Shown here: piece by piece, positions 40,203-51,800 of the stretch
How the letters are laid out: each line of letters opens with the position of its first letter
Numbering within the stretch: position 1 is the stretch's first letter
Assembly: GCA_951802195.1 (NCBI GenBank)
Contig: OX637620.1
Location: 1,240,001 to 1,304,000 of the forward strand
Length of the DNA: 64,000 nucleotides
Reading direction: 5' to 3'
DNA from: Tausonia pullulans
Taxonomy: Eukaryota; Basidiomycota; Tremellomycetes; Cystofilobasidiales; Mrakiaceae
Made by a program: the position numbers and the translations under genes
Notes under the pieces: model-generated
Told to the model about the DNA's origin: nothing
Databases searched by the model: none
What the model saw: only the letters and a program-made list of their open reading frames with translations

Positions 40203-40725
40203 GGTTGTCATTTGTTCGCTCTCTTGTTCCTGTCTTCCTTTGTCCAATCCCCGACTTGATTATTTCTTTCCCGATCTCTCTCCCACTGTGTTTGCATAAA
40301 AGCTTCCTTGCTCTGTCTATCTCTTTTTCTCTCCTCCTCGAGGTGTTCGTGGTTTTTTTCTCTTCCATGCATTGGGTTCGCTTCTCGTCTCGGTGAAGCT
40401 TAAGAAGAAACGTAACAGACGGTCGAGTCGGGCGGTAGCATTGCCATGTCGCAGCGAAATGTTTTGAGATGAGATGAGAGTAACGAAGCACGTGAGACGG
40501 GAACGCCCCTTCCTCGCCGGTTCTCACTCGCCAAGGGCAGGAAATGGGCCAGCTTTGGCCCTCTGAGCTCCCTCTCTCCCGGCAACCTGAATCGCCTCGG
40601 GCCGGCTGCCCTGGGTCGTAGAAGCCGGAGGGCTGAGAGCGGACTGGCTTGCTCTCTCCTCCTCCAACCACAACCCGTCCAATTCCCTTCCCTCCTTCTC
40701 GCTCTGCCTTTCCCCTCCCAGACCC
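40203..40725. promoter_or_regulatory. Intergenic region between MET5 and the b5-acyl-CoA dehydrogenase
   Basis: 523 bp. A perfect E-box, CACGTG, lies at 40489-40494, about 230 bp before the next ATG, and a pyrimidine-rich tract (about 40660-40722) precedes that ATG. CACGTG is bound by bHLH factors such as Cbf1 in other fungi; its use here is inference. Confidence 0.45.
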
Positions 40726-43502
40726 ATGTCCACCCACAGCAAGACGAAGGAGTTCACGCTCGAGGAGGTCGCTCAGGTTCGTCGCCCCTGCTCGCGATCA
40801 GGTGTTCCGCCCGGCAGGCCGAGTTGCGCGCGACCGGCTTCCTTCCCTACTTGCCAGCAGAAACTCGTCTCGTCTGATTAAGCCCGTCTGTCAAGATGGA
40901 GCAAATCGCATAGCATGGAAGGATGGCTTGCAGTTTTGCTGATGATTCCCTCGCTTTTATCTCGATTCCAGCACAACAAGAAAGGCGATCTTGTCAGTTG
41001 GCTCTTCCCGCCTCCCTTGATTCGTAGAAACCCTCATCTCCTCTTTGCTAATTGACCACTCATACGACACTCATATCACAGTGGATCGTCGTGCGTCCGG
41101 AGTCTTTGTTTATATAGCTCGCCTTGAAGTGCCACCTAGCTGAGATCTTGTACCTGCCAGATCGACTCCCAAGTCTTTGACCTCACCAAGTTCGCTGCTC
41201 TCCACCCCGGAGGAGAGGCTGTCCTGCTTGAGGCTGAGGTCGCTGGCCAGGGTGAGCAGAGATCGTTGTGTGATGTGGTTTGCCGTTCCATCGTTGACCT
41301 GGCGTCTTGGTCAGACGCGACCGATGTCTTCTTCGGGCTCCACCGCCACGAGGTCCTCCTCAAGCCTGCGTATGCGCGCCTTCAAATCGGCAAGATCGTG
41401 AGTCGCCCCTTGTTTCTCGCAATATTTTCCTCACTCATAGCGTTGACATATTTGACGTGGCGTATATAGAAAGGACAGGAGAAGCAGATTCACAAGCGCG
41501 AGGCCGGAGCGCTCAAGACCGTTGTAAGTGGACCTCAATCGGTGCGCGCCATTCGTCTGTTCACAACCTAATCTCCTCGTCCCCCACCAGCCGTACTCGG
41601 AGCCGACCTGGCTCAGCAAGGCCTATCACTCCCCCTACTACTCTGAGTCGCATCGCGCGCTCCAGAAGGTTATGCGCAAGGTCGTCGACGAGGTCATCTA
41701 CCCGGACGCCCAGGCTCGCGAGGACGACAACAAATATCCGTCGCAGTCCGTCACCGACACACTCGCCTCGCTAAACATCACGGCGATGCGCTTCGGGGTG
41801 GGCTAACTTCCTCAGTCGCGAGATATCGGATCCATCGACGTAAATTGATGTTCGCTTTCCTGTGTTCACAGCCTGGCAAACATCTCGCTGGCCTTGAGCT
41901 CGCCGGTGGCGTTGTTAAACCCGAGGAGTTCGACTACTTCCACGAGCTCGTCCTTAACCAGGAGCTCACCCTTGGTGGCGCCCGCGGCTACGGAGACGGT
42001 CTCGGCGGAGGAGACGTGCGGACTTCTTACAGCTTTCAGTCGAGCGGTTCCGTAGCTGATCTCTCGCTCCATAGGTCATCGGTCTCCCTCCCATCATGAA
42101 CTTTGGCAGCGACGCACTCAAGAAGAAAGTCATCCCTGAAATCCTCCAGGGCAAGAAGCACATCGCGCTTGCCATCTCTGAGGCCTTTGCCGGCTCGGAC
42201 GTCTCGGGCCTCCGCTGCAAGGCGGAGAAGTCGGCCGACGGCAAGGAGTGGATCATCAACGGAACCAAGAAGTGGATCACCGGTGGCGCGTTCGCTGACT
42301 ACTTCACCGTCGGATGCAAGACCGACGGTGGCCTCACCGTCATCCTTGTCCCGCGTGGTCCGGGTGTGGAGACGATGCAGATGTCGACTAAGTGTGGGTC
42401 CATGAGCCAGGAAGATCGTGAGAGGGGGGACTGAGGATTCGTCTCATTCGGTGAACAGACTCCAAGGCCGCCGGAACCGCGTTCATCACGTTCGACAACG
42501 TCCGCGTTCCTGTCGAGAACACGCTTGGCCCGGAAAACGGAGGTCTATTCGTCATCCTCTCCAACTTCAACCACGAGCGCTGGGTCATGTGCTGGTGCGT
42601 TGAGGACAAGAACATTCCGGCTCTGAGGGCTTGCGACTAACTTCGTACCTATTTTCGCAGTGCCTCGGCTCGTAGCATGCGCATCGCCGTTGAGGAGTGC
42701 ATGCTCTGGGCCAACCAGCGCATGGTCTTCGGCAAGCCGCTGCTCGCCCAGCCCGTCATCCGCCAGAAGCTCGCCATGATGATCGCCAAGGTCGAGTCGG
42801 TCCAGTCATGGCTTGAAAACGTCACGTTCCAGGTTTGTCAGGAAAGAGAGATTCTGTGCACTTCGACGTAGGCTTACCCTCCTTCCCACCTCTCGCAGAT
42901 GACCAAGATGAACTATAAGGAGCAGGCCAAACACCTTGCTGGACAGATTGCTTTCCTTAAGATGGTGAGTCGTTTGCTTCAGCGATGAGATTATGTGTCC
43001 TGACGGGGCGTACTCTGTCTACAGTACTCGACACGCATGGCCTCTGAGATCGCCGACGAGACCGTCGCCATCTTCGGTGGGCGTGCGCTCACCAAGACGG
43101 GCATGGGCAAGTTTATCGAGGGCTACGCAAGGTGATTTACGCTTTCTCGCAGTGAAAAATATCAGGAGATCGAGGGTTGTGATTTAGAGCGCGTGCTGAA
43201 CCTGCCCACCTCCACCCCTACTCACCCTCCACCTCTGCGCCGTTCTTCACTCTTCCTGCATCACCTTTCTATCTCTACCTCTGTCTCTCCGCCACATAGG
43301 AACATCAAGTTTGACTCGGGTGCGTTGGTCTGAGTCTTCCTTCGCTGCGCGCGCCGACGCTGACACCCTCATGCCTCCCTCGACCCCTCTACGCATCTGA
43401 ATCGATTGAAAATGTTCAGTCTTGGGAGGAGCTGAGGAAATTCTCGGTGATCTCGGTGTTCGTCAGGCCATGAAGGCGATGCCGAAGGACGCGAGGCTCT
43501 GA
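40726..43502 (+). CDS. Cytochrome b5 - acyl-CoA dehydrogenase fusion
   Basis: Fifteen exons: 40726-40776, 40972-40992, 41082-41090, 41161-41251, 41315-41397, 41470-41523, 41591-41797, 41872-42015, 42075-42393, 42459-42594, 42661-42832, 42899-42964, 43025-43131, 43300-43319 and 43420-43502, giving 520 aa. Residues 1-90 are a cytochrome b5 domain (TLEEVAQHNKKGDLWIVIDS, heme ligand His in HPGGE at about 42, second His in FFGLHRHE). The rest is an acyl-CoA dehydrogenase: ALAISEAFAGSDVSGLRC, NGTKKWITGG, GTAFITFDNVRVPVEN, FNHERW, and EIADETVAIFGGRALTKTGM. It would oxidise acyl-CoA esters with FAD, with the b5 domain as built-in electron partner. Such fusions are known in fungi; the substrate and electron path are not visible. 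Exon 3 is only 9 nt (Trp-Ile-Val). Confidence 0.9.
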
Positions 43503-43949
43503 GATGTGAGATTCGGACCATCCGCAGCCATCGACACGCCTCCTGCCCGCCTTTCTCCTCGATTCGCCCTCTCGATGAACTTTGTATTAACCTGTTAACT
43601 TTGTTTGACTCATGATATCACACTACTATTTTTCCATCCTGAGAATCGTCATTTGTTGAGCTCTGTGTGCTTGAGAGTTGGGGCGGGGAACAACACGACC
43701 GCTCGGCTGCCCTCAGGATCCATTGCCGAGCTCCTGCGAGCTCTTGCCGCCCACCCCTCTCCTTCCCAGGAAGCACCGCTCGAGAGATGCAATTATCGTC
43801 AAGTCGTTTACCTTCGCTACAAATATGGCTTTCGCTGGCGTTTCCAGGCAACCTAGGCTCTTGGACAAGACCGCGCGTCGCAGAAGGCCGGTTCCCGTCA
43901 ATCCAACTCTCATCACCACCACTGAGAATACCTTCCCCCTCTCGCCACA
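43503..43949. other. Intergenic region upstream of the HP1-like gene
   Basis: 447 bp. ORFs on both strands overlap it, but none shows a domain or clean splice partners. It probably holds only the 3' flank of the dehydrogenase gene and the HP1-like promoter. Confidence 0.45.
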
Positions 43950-45755
43950 ATGACCCGCCATCGTGACGACGACGCGGAGGAGGAGGCTGATGTCGAGATG
44001 GAGACCCGGAGAGATGTCGACGACGGCAACGAAAGCGAGGATGCACCAGGCGCGTCTTCCAAGTTGGACCGTTTCTGCCTAGCCTGGCGTGGGATGTCCT
44101 GACGAAATGCACTCTCAAATTCAGAGGGGGAGTATGTGGTTGAGTCAATCCTTGAGGCGGCATCTCAGGGCCAGGGGAAGTGGATGTGAGTAGAGAGAGG
44201 GGCGTTCTCCTTCTGACCGCACGCGACGGAAGGCTGATCTGGATTGTCTCTACCATGCCAGGTATCACGTCAAGTGGGAGGGTTACGACGACCCGAACGA
44301 CAACACTTGGGTGGGTTCATACTGTTTTATTAGTTCAAGGTGGAAGGGCTTACGCTGAGACGACCCATTGCAGGAGCCCGAAGAGAACCTCAGCTCGTAG
44401 GTGTCGGACGCGACGCTACGCGACGTGTCCCTGTTCGACCTGCCAACCACCCTGACGACCTCTACCTGCAGCGCTCCCGAGGTCCTCAAGGCCTTCTGGG
44501 CCGGCCAAGAGGGATTACGTGCCCGGTTCAATCCCGGCCTCCGCTCGCGCAAGCTCAAGTCGCCGCAGCAGCCGCCTGCTTCTCGAGAACGCGCCTCGTC
44601 CGTCGCGTCGTCGACGTCCAGGGCCGCCAACAATGCCTCCACCAGCTCGGCCTCCCAATCGACCCCGAAGGCCCGGTCGACCTTATCCAAGCGAGTCCAC
44701 ATTGAGTTTGTTGATTCTGACGACGACCTGCCATTGGCGGTTAAGACACAGCAGCAGCCAGCTGCCGCCAACAAGCGCAAGACGGCGCCAGCCACAACGC
44801 CGATCACGACAGGGCAAAGGGCCGTCAAGGATAGCGACGAGGAGCCAAAGAGCGCGAGCAAGGATCCTTCGCCTTCAGTGGCGAAGGGAAAGGCCGCCAC
44901 CATCTCCAAACCGCTCAGCAGGCAGCCCTCGACGTCGAGCGAGGAAGCGCGAAACCCGAAGAGGGCTCGATCTTCCACTCTTGCCGCCTCCAATTTGGCC
45001 CCGACAGCATCCTCTCGCTCTTCTGAGCCGCCAAAGAAGAAAAGATCCACCACCAAGGCAGTCACGAAACCCACGCCCAACCCGAGGGCGAGCAAGGTGG
45101 CCGAGAGTCAGCAGCCGACCTCCTCCACCCCTCCGGCTTCCACTTCGACAACAGCCGACAGTGGCGCAGCAGCCCAGCAAACGCTCTACCCAGATACGAT
45201 GATTGAGGAGACGGTGAAAGATGGCAGATACGACGAGATGGAGTGAGTCCGACTGCTCGCGGACGCTGTGGCTCTTCAGCGGCTGACAGCGCTTGCGTGT
45301 CTTCAGGAGCTGGGAGGATTTGGTTGACGAAGTGTATGCCATCGAGATGTCGGGTCGCGACGGCATAATTGTCTATCTTTCTCTGTGAGTCTGGCTGCCG
45401 GCCGCCAACAAGTCCTCGTCTCTGACGTGCATCCTTTACCCAGCATAACCGGGGAAAAGTTGGCTGCTCCCAAGTCCGTCCTCGCCCTTGGCTCCACCCT
45501 TTATCCTTCAGAAAGCCTGATCGCCCTTTTCTCTTGACAGCGATCGCGTGAAGAAGAAGTGCCCATCGAAGGTCAGTTTCTTCCCTCGAATATGCGCTTT
45601 GTCTTTTCATCTGTTAAACGCTTCTTCAACATCAGCTCTTCGCGTACTACGAGGTATATACATTGTGCCTCCATTGCTGCATCGAAAACGCTAACAATCC
45701 CACCTGAACCCTTCAGGGAAGACTAAAATGGAAGCCAAAGCCCCCAAGCAGATAG
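43950..45755 (+). CDS. HP1/Swi6-like heterochromatin protein (chromo and chromoshadow)
   Basis: Nine exons: 43950-44049, 44125-44185, 44262-44310, 44374-44396, 44472-45242, 45307-45384, 45541-45571, 45636-45653 and 45717-45755, giving 389 aa. HP1 proteins bind H3K9-methylated nucleosomes and dimerise through the chromoshadow domain. The chromodomain (about 34-80) has EYVVESIL..KWMYHVKWEGY and NTWEPEENL, with aromatic-cage positions Y, W and Y. A long Ser/Lys/Pro hinge follows (about 80-330) with several basic clusters (PKKKR). The C-terminal SWEDLVDEVYAIEM, IIVYLSL and CPSKLFAYYEGRLKWKP form a chromoshadow domain. Intron 1 appears to use a GC donor (GCGCGT); the alternative GT donor would leave a 36-base intron. 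The C-terminal domain is split over four small exons. Confidence 0.85.
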
Positions 45756-45923
45756 AAACTCTAGTTCAATCCCCCCCTCCCTCCTCCTCTTTCCTCTCCC
45801 TCTTTCCTCTCCCTCTTTCCTTCTCTTCCTCCCACGCCCTCTCGTTCTTTGTTTTATATATCGGTTTTCTTGCACACCATTAGAGAAAGGAGAACAGAAC
45901 TTGCATGCGATCTATCTGGAGAA

Positions 45924-48900
45924 TCAAAGCTCGTCCCGACCGGCGACGCGCTTCCAAGCTTCTCCAACGACATTCTTACCGCCTTCGAGGACGCTCTCGA
46001 CGTACTCCTGCGGCGTCTCAGGTGTTGGGGTGGCCCCCGCAGCCCGAGACAAAGCACGCGTGGCCGAGTGAACGGAGCTGCTCGCCCGCTCGTAGAGGTC
46101 CGCGTAGTCCGGGACAAACGAGTCAGCGGCGTCGTCAGCGAACCGTCTCGCCTCCGCCGAGGCGTGAGCGGCGACGGACGAAGCGGACGCGACGGAGAGG
46201 GCTGAAGACAACGAGGCCGAGGCAGTTGCGAGGAGGGACTGGGCCTGGGCGACGGCGGAGGCAACGTGCTCGGCCGGGGTCTCGGGAGCAGGGGTGGCTC
46301 CCACGAGGGCGGCACCGGATCGCGTGGCGGCGTGCTGGGGTAATAGCGGATGAGCGAGGGCCACCGAGAACGGACAGGGAAGAGACTCACGATCAGCTCA
46401 GCAGCCTGAGAATAGACTGAGGAGGCAGAGGCTCCAGCCTCGGCGAGGACCGAATTGAGGTGCTCGGAGGGTGTCTCGGGGGCGGGCGTGTATCCGGCGG
46501 CAGCGATGGCCGAGCGGGTGGCAGAGTGCTGATTGAAAGGGCATCATGATCTTGCAAAGAGGCTAGGGAGCAGAGGGGACTACTCACCATGAACACAGAC
46601 GCATCAGAGAGAACAGAGCTGGCCGACGAGAGAGCAGCCTCGTAAGCGGACTCGACGCCGGCGACGACATTCTTGTTACCGGCGTTCGTCGTCGCGGCGC
46701 CAAAAGCAACAGAGGAAGCCGAAGCGACAGCAGCATCAACAAAATGCTCAATGGCGGTGACCTCGGCGCGGGCGTTCTCCGAGTTTTGGTGAGCCCGGTC
46801 CAAAGCGCCGTCGAGAGCTTCCTGGGCGAGGTCGGTCGGGGTTGGGGTAGGGGTGGAGGCGACGGCCTCACTGGCCTGGGAGAGGGCAGACAAGACCTGC
46901 TCCTTGCCCTTGCTGAGGAGGACACCTCCAGCTCCGGCAGCTGCCGCACCGCCGATAGCGTCCCAGATCGGGAGGGCATCGAACGGCTCGTCCGAGGCAT
47001 CGTCGTCCTGGTCGGCAATCGACATACGGGCCGAGTTCTTGATGCGACCGAGGCGGGCGAGGAAGCCGTCGCTGAGAAGGTCGACCTCCTCGCGGAAGGT
47101 CGAGAGCTAGGGGGAGGTCTTTCAGCCCAGATCAAAAAGAGGAACCAGATGCCAGGGCTCACAAGCGAGTCAATGTCGGCCTCGGGGCTGGCGAGACGTG
47201 GATGAGTCTTATCCGAGTTCGAATGGGAGGAGTAGCTGGGACGAAGAAACAACCAATGAGATTTGGCCCTTTTCAAGCGGAGCAATGACAACCCACCGGT
47301 CGTGCCACTTCTGAGCGCTCTCGGCAAGCTTGTGATACCGCTTCCAGTCCTCAACGGTCACATCGTCAAGCCAAGAGTCTATGCGCAGTCATCACGTCAG
47401 CACCAGAGCAATCTAGTCCTTGCACTGCAGAGATACCGCTCACAGGCCATGCCGAGCTTGTCCGAAGCCTCGCCGTTAACCTTGTCAATCTTGTCCGACG
47501 CCTCATAGACGGCCGTTTCCTCACGGAGCTCGATCTCGGCGAGCCATCCGTCGACGGTCGAAGTGAGCTCGCCGAGCTTCTCGTCATACCTAGCCTGAGC
47601 CTTTGCAAGCGACTCCTCAATATCTTCGATTGACAGATTCTTCCGCTTGTCAAGGTACTTCTCAAGCGACTTGGCCGTCTTCTCGACGTCCTTCTCGAGC
47701 TTGCCGGCCCACGACTCCGAGACGACGGGGAACGCCTTCCGTGCCTTAGTGCGAATCTCAACTAGCTGACAAGGAGAAATCGAATCTCAGAATGAGTCTC
47801 AAAAGTCATGCGCAGACCCTCATGTCTAGAGCGGCGGCAAGCGCACCTTCTCGACCAGCTTCGCCTCCTCATATTCACCGACTGTCTTTATCTTGGCTTC
47901 GAAATCGTCTGAGGGGAGGGAGAATTAATGTCAACACGCTCGGTCGGTCGTGTTCATGAGCCAAGCTAGGACCCACCGTGCTTCTTAGATATCTCAGCAC
48001 GCGTCTTGGTGACAGCGGCCTTCTTCTGCTCCTCGAGCGTCCGCTTCTCCTCCTCCGAGTTCTTCTCATCCGGCAGCGGTGGGAGGACGGGCTCTGGGAT
48101 CGAAGGGACATCCACCATCGATGGGTTCTTGGCATTCTCGAGCTCAACGAGGAACGCGGCGTCCTCATCCTTATCCTCAACGACAGCCGGCTTTTGCGCG
48201 GCGGCTTCAGGCGTGGCGGTCGGCTCGGTCGGCTCGGCCACGGCGATGGGGAGCGAGATCGACGGGATGGCATCAACGACAGCGTGAGCTTTCTCGGAAA
48301 CCTTGTCGGTGAGGTTCTGGATAAACGTCGGAGGTGCTGGCGCGAATTTTGGGAAGAAGCGATAGAAGTACTCGAGAACGAAGGCCTCAACCTTGGCGTC
48401 AACGTAGGCGAGGTGCTTGCTGACAAGGCGGTAGAAAGGGGCAACCTTGGCGAGGATGGGGTCGAGGTGAGCAGCGAGGCGGGGCTGATAGATGCGCTCG
48501 AGGAAAGCGGCATCGACGCGCTCGAGGGCGGGGCGGATGTGCTGGCGGTGGACGGCGTTGAGGTGCCTGGATGAAGATTGCTCAGTGGTACTCTAAAGTG
48601 CAGGCAAAACGAGAGACGCACTTGAAAGCGATGACGGCAGCCTTGGATCCATGCTCTTTACCGAGGGCGTAGCCAGTAGCGCTCAGAGGGACGACCTGTG
48701 GGCGAGAGAGCGCCTTTAGTATCAGACTCGGCCCCTGATAATCGGTAGAACCCACTGTGTGCTTGACGTGATAACGCGCGAAGCGGTAGCCCTTAGAAGC
48801 AAGAGGCTTCGACACGGCGTACGTTTGTGAGGCCCATTGAGCGCTCTTGCATTTAGCAAGGCGAAGTCTCTTGGTGCCTTCGACCTTGGCCCACACATCG

Positions 48901-49881
48901 ACGACGCGCGTCTTGAGCTGGCGGAGGTGCGGCTCAACGAAGACCTTCCACCGGAGCTCAATCTCGGTCACATATGGCCTGGCGACCTTGCCAATCTGGG
49001 CTGTCGCGTACCGGAGCCTCGGCTCGACATGGTGCCTGTACAGCTGAAGTACGGCCCGCTGGGTAGACCGGACGTGAGGCTTCGCGACGCGCACGGCGGA
49101 GGCGGCGATGGGCTCGACGCGCGACCGGACAGCCGAAACGTGTGGGGCGAGGTACCGCTCATGGTAAGGGCCGAAGTGCTTCTTTGAGTAGGCGATCGTT
49201 GAGTCGATGTGCGGCTGGACGTAAGGCTGAGCGTAAGAGTGCCATCGGCTAGCAGGAGCACAGAAGCCAGGCGTCGTTGCTGGGTTGTAAATCGGGGGGC
49301 TAGGCAGGGTGGCCAAGAAGAAGGAAACACTGGTCAGTCAAGAATCAAGTCCCGAAGACGAGGGAAGGAGTATCTCTCACCAGAGGAAGAGGGAGAGGAA
49401 GAACGCGACGAGCGCACTCCGGAAGAGGAAAGACGTGAAGGAGCGGGAAGTGGCCTGGGCCTTAGCCGTAGATTTTTTGAGCGTCTGCTTTGTCTAAAGA
49501 TGAGTATGACACAACAACGGTGTTCAGCTTTGGCCCTGCTGCTCGACTGGATGGCGCTTGAGCGAACAAAATGACGCACCTGAGCGTCAATGAACGGAGC
49601 CTTAGACGAGACCGCCTGGCTCACGGCCGCTGCCTTGCCCTTAACCTCGTTCGAGACCACCTTGACCGTAGGGCCGTTCTAAAGAAGACGGTGGATCAGT
49701 CATTGCCTCGTGTGCTGACTCGAGCGATGGCCAATGAACCCACGTAGAAGTTAGCCGATTTCTCCGCCTTCACCGCAACGGATTTGGTAGGCGGCGGGGC
49801 GACGGGCGAGGCGAGGACAGGAGGAGGCGTCTTGGAGGCAGGCTGGGCAGCCTTGGACGCAGGCTTGACCTTCGGGGCCAT
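45924..49881 (-). CDS. Large membrane-anchored repeat protein, She10/apolipoprotein-like
   Basis: Thirteen exons: 49881-49744, 49678-49580, 49493-49381, 49329-48756, 48695-48622, 48566-47977, 47908-47847, 47765-47444, 47378-47297, 47235-47163, 47106-46588, 46528-46391 and 46334-45924, giving 1064 aa. An Ala/Lys/Pro-rich N-terminus leads to one membrane segment (about 98-125, around FRSALVAFFLSLFLC). Then come repeated amphipathic blocks with Pro-Tyr/His spacing (YAQPYVQPHIDST, YLAPHVSAVRSRVEPI, RQHIRPALERVDA), an acidic linker, and a coiled-coil-like part (KLEKDVEKTAKSLEKYLDK). The C-terminus has three HSATR..TPxPETPxE modules. The layout recalls fungal She10/Osw7 ER proteins and apolipoprotein-like helices, but this is a weak match by eye. 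It is convergent with the HP1-like gene, 168 bp apart. Confidence 0.78.
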
Positions 49882-50105
49882 GGCGAAGGAAGGTAGAAGG
49901 TAAGCAAAGGAGTGCTGGTGATGGTTGAGAGCCAACCAGCCGGCAAAACGCGGCGGGAGCTATATCATCCGATCTCACTCTCTCGCCCTGAGCCTCGACT
50001 TGGCTCGCGTCATAGCTCCTCTGAAGACGCATGACGACCATCTCAATTTTGCATCTCACCAAGGCAAGCGTTTTTTATATATATTTCTTCCGTTCTTCTT
50101 CGTCA

Positions 50106-51638
50106 TCAATCTCGGCCACGCGCAGGCACGAACCGCCTGAGAACCACCTCCCGAATCTGATACCGTCCCCAGCTCTCCGGGTCACCTCCACAGAACTCAG
50201 CCCCCTCACACACCGGGATCGTCACATAGCTGAGGACAAGCGTCTGTAGATTGGAGAGCGAGTCAGCGAATCGAATATCAATCTATATGAACAGGCGACC
50301 CACCTTCTTGACCTGCGAGTTGACGCGGTTGAGCGTGCTCAGCCAGGCCCAGTCCATCCGCTCAATGTCAGCGAGCTCATGCCTGTGCGGGCTCGTCTCT
50401 CGCTCCTCCGGTCGCTCATACACGGGGACGAGAACTAGAGCAAACCTGGATCGTCGTCGAAGCTCTCCTTGTCAGTCCCAGGCAGTCCATGAAACAATGA
50501 GCAAGGGAAACACTCACTCCGCGTGCGAAAATACAATCCCCCGCTTGTACAGCAGCCAGTCGACACAGAACTTGATCCCGGGCTTGACGACCCAGCCGAG
50601 CGAGCGGTAGTGGTGATAGACGGCGTACGAGACAAGCGCCGGGTTGTCCGGGCGGGGCGAGGGTCGCGCAGACAGGACGGAGCCCGTCCGAGGGGAGGGT
50701 GGCGGGAAGAGAGGCGAGGAGAGGAGGTGGAAGAGTTCGGGCAATCGGATAGGCGATAGCTAGGAGAGATAGCTCGATTTAGCACATGGACTGGTCAAAA
50801 TGAGACGATGTCGTGGGATAGCTCTCACAGAAGTCCGTTCGAGGACAGTCAGGCACCCGAGCCCCCATGCGAGGAACCAGACTTCCTCCGGGCAAAGCTG
50901 ATGGTGCTCCATGTTCTCTCCAAGCCTCTCTCCGACTGGTGCCTCGGCTGGCTCAGGCCTCTGGAACGTATTATCCGGCCGTTTCGGCCTCGAAACCTCC
51001 TCAACGGTAACGGACGACGTGCCACCGGGGGAAGACGCGCCGGCAAGGAAGGCCCGCTCCTGCGCCTCGACGCGAGCAACCTCGGCCTTTGCTCGAGCGA
51101 CCTTAAAGTTCTTGCGCTCTTGTCGGCGGAGGGCAGTGACCTCCTCGGCGGAGAGGGCTGAAAGGGAGAGCGAGAGAGTGCCGGGTCGGTCAACTCCTGT
51201 CAGTCCTGCTCCTAGAGCGCGTCATGCGCATACTCCTCTCTATTGCTCGAAGTACGCACTATTACCACCCTCGAACTCCCGGAGTCTTCTTTTCCACCAG
51301 CTTGGCTCACTCCGACTCAAGCTGCCCTTGCCAAAGTTACCCCTCGTCCAGAGAACGTTGATGCTCCGCTCGTCGCGCACCCAGACACTCCCCGTCCACG
51401 GGTCCCAGACGCCCACACACATCGGATTCTCCAGTTGTGACGGAGTCTCTGATCGGAAGGCCGAGCAGAGAGCTGCTAATCGGGAGGGGACGGGCTTCGG
51501 GGGGGGGGTCTTGAGCATTGAGGGCGGGACAAGGGGGAGTGAGTGCTTGTACTGCTCGTTGAGCGCCGCGCGGTGGTTGTAGCCCTTGCCTCCACCGGTA
51601 CGGGGAGTTGGGGGGGAGGAGACAGTGGGTGCGGACAT
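50106..51638 (-). CDS. SEN2: tRNA-splicing endonuclease catalytic subunit Sen2
   Basis: Five exons: 51638-51260, 51157-50829, 50759-50518, 50445-50304 and 50243-50106, giving 409 aa. Sen2 cuts the 5' splice site of intron-containing tRNAs within the Sen2-Sen15-Sen34-Sen54 complex. The N-terminal half has [15 protein letters not shown] and [19 protein letters not shown], both family blocks. The nuclease domain has [20 protein letters not shown], then Tyr in DWLLYKRG (about 307), His in VFSHAEF (about 315) and Lys in NSQVKK (about 363-364), the expected Tyr-His-Lys triad. An acidic/Arg-rich coiled segment ([18 protein letters not shown]) links the halves. The three tRNA-Trp genes in this window have no intron, so they are not its substrates. 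Confidence 0.93.
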
Positions 51639-51800
51639 GGTGAGCGAAAGGGGATGCCCTTGCAAGGTTCAAGGTGGTTGATGGCTGAGAGTCAAGAGGA
51701 GGCGGGAGGGTGAGGCAAACCGCGCGACGACGCGCACAAGGAGAGAGAGGCCTGTGCTCCCCCTCAACCACCACCACCTCTCGCGATCACTTCCTCAGCC
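51639..51800. promoter_or_regulatory. Short divergent promoter, SEN2 / dynein intermediate chain
   Basis: 162 bp between start codons. A CCACCAC-rich stretch lies near 51768. No TATA box. Confidence 0.45.

Noticed and set aside
43618-44268. 216-aa ORF on the minus strand
   Set aside because: Overlaps the HP1-like start and the intergenic region antisense; composition-driven, no splice partners.
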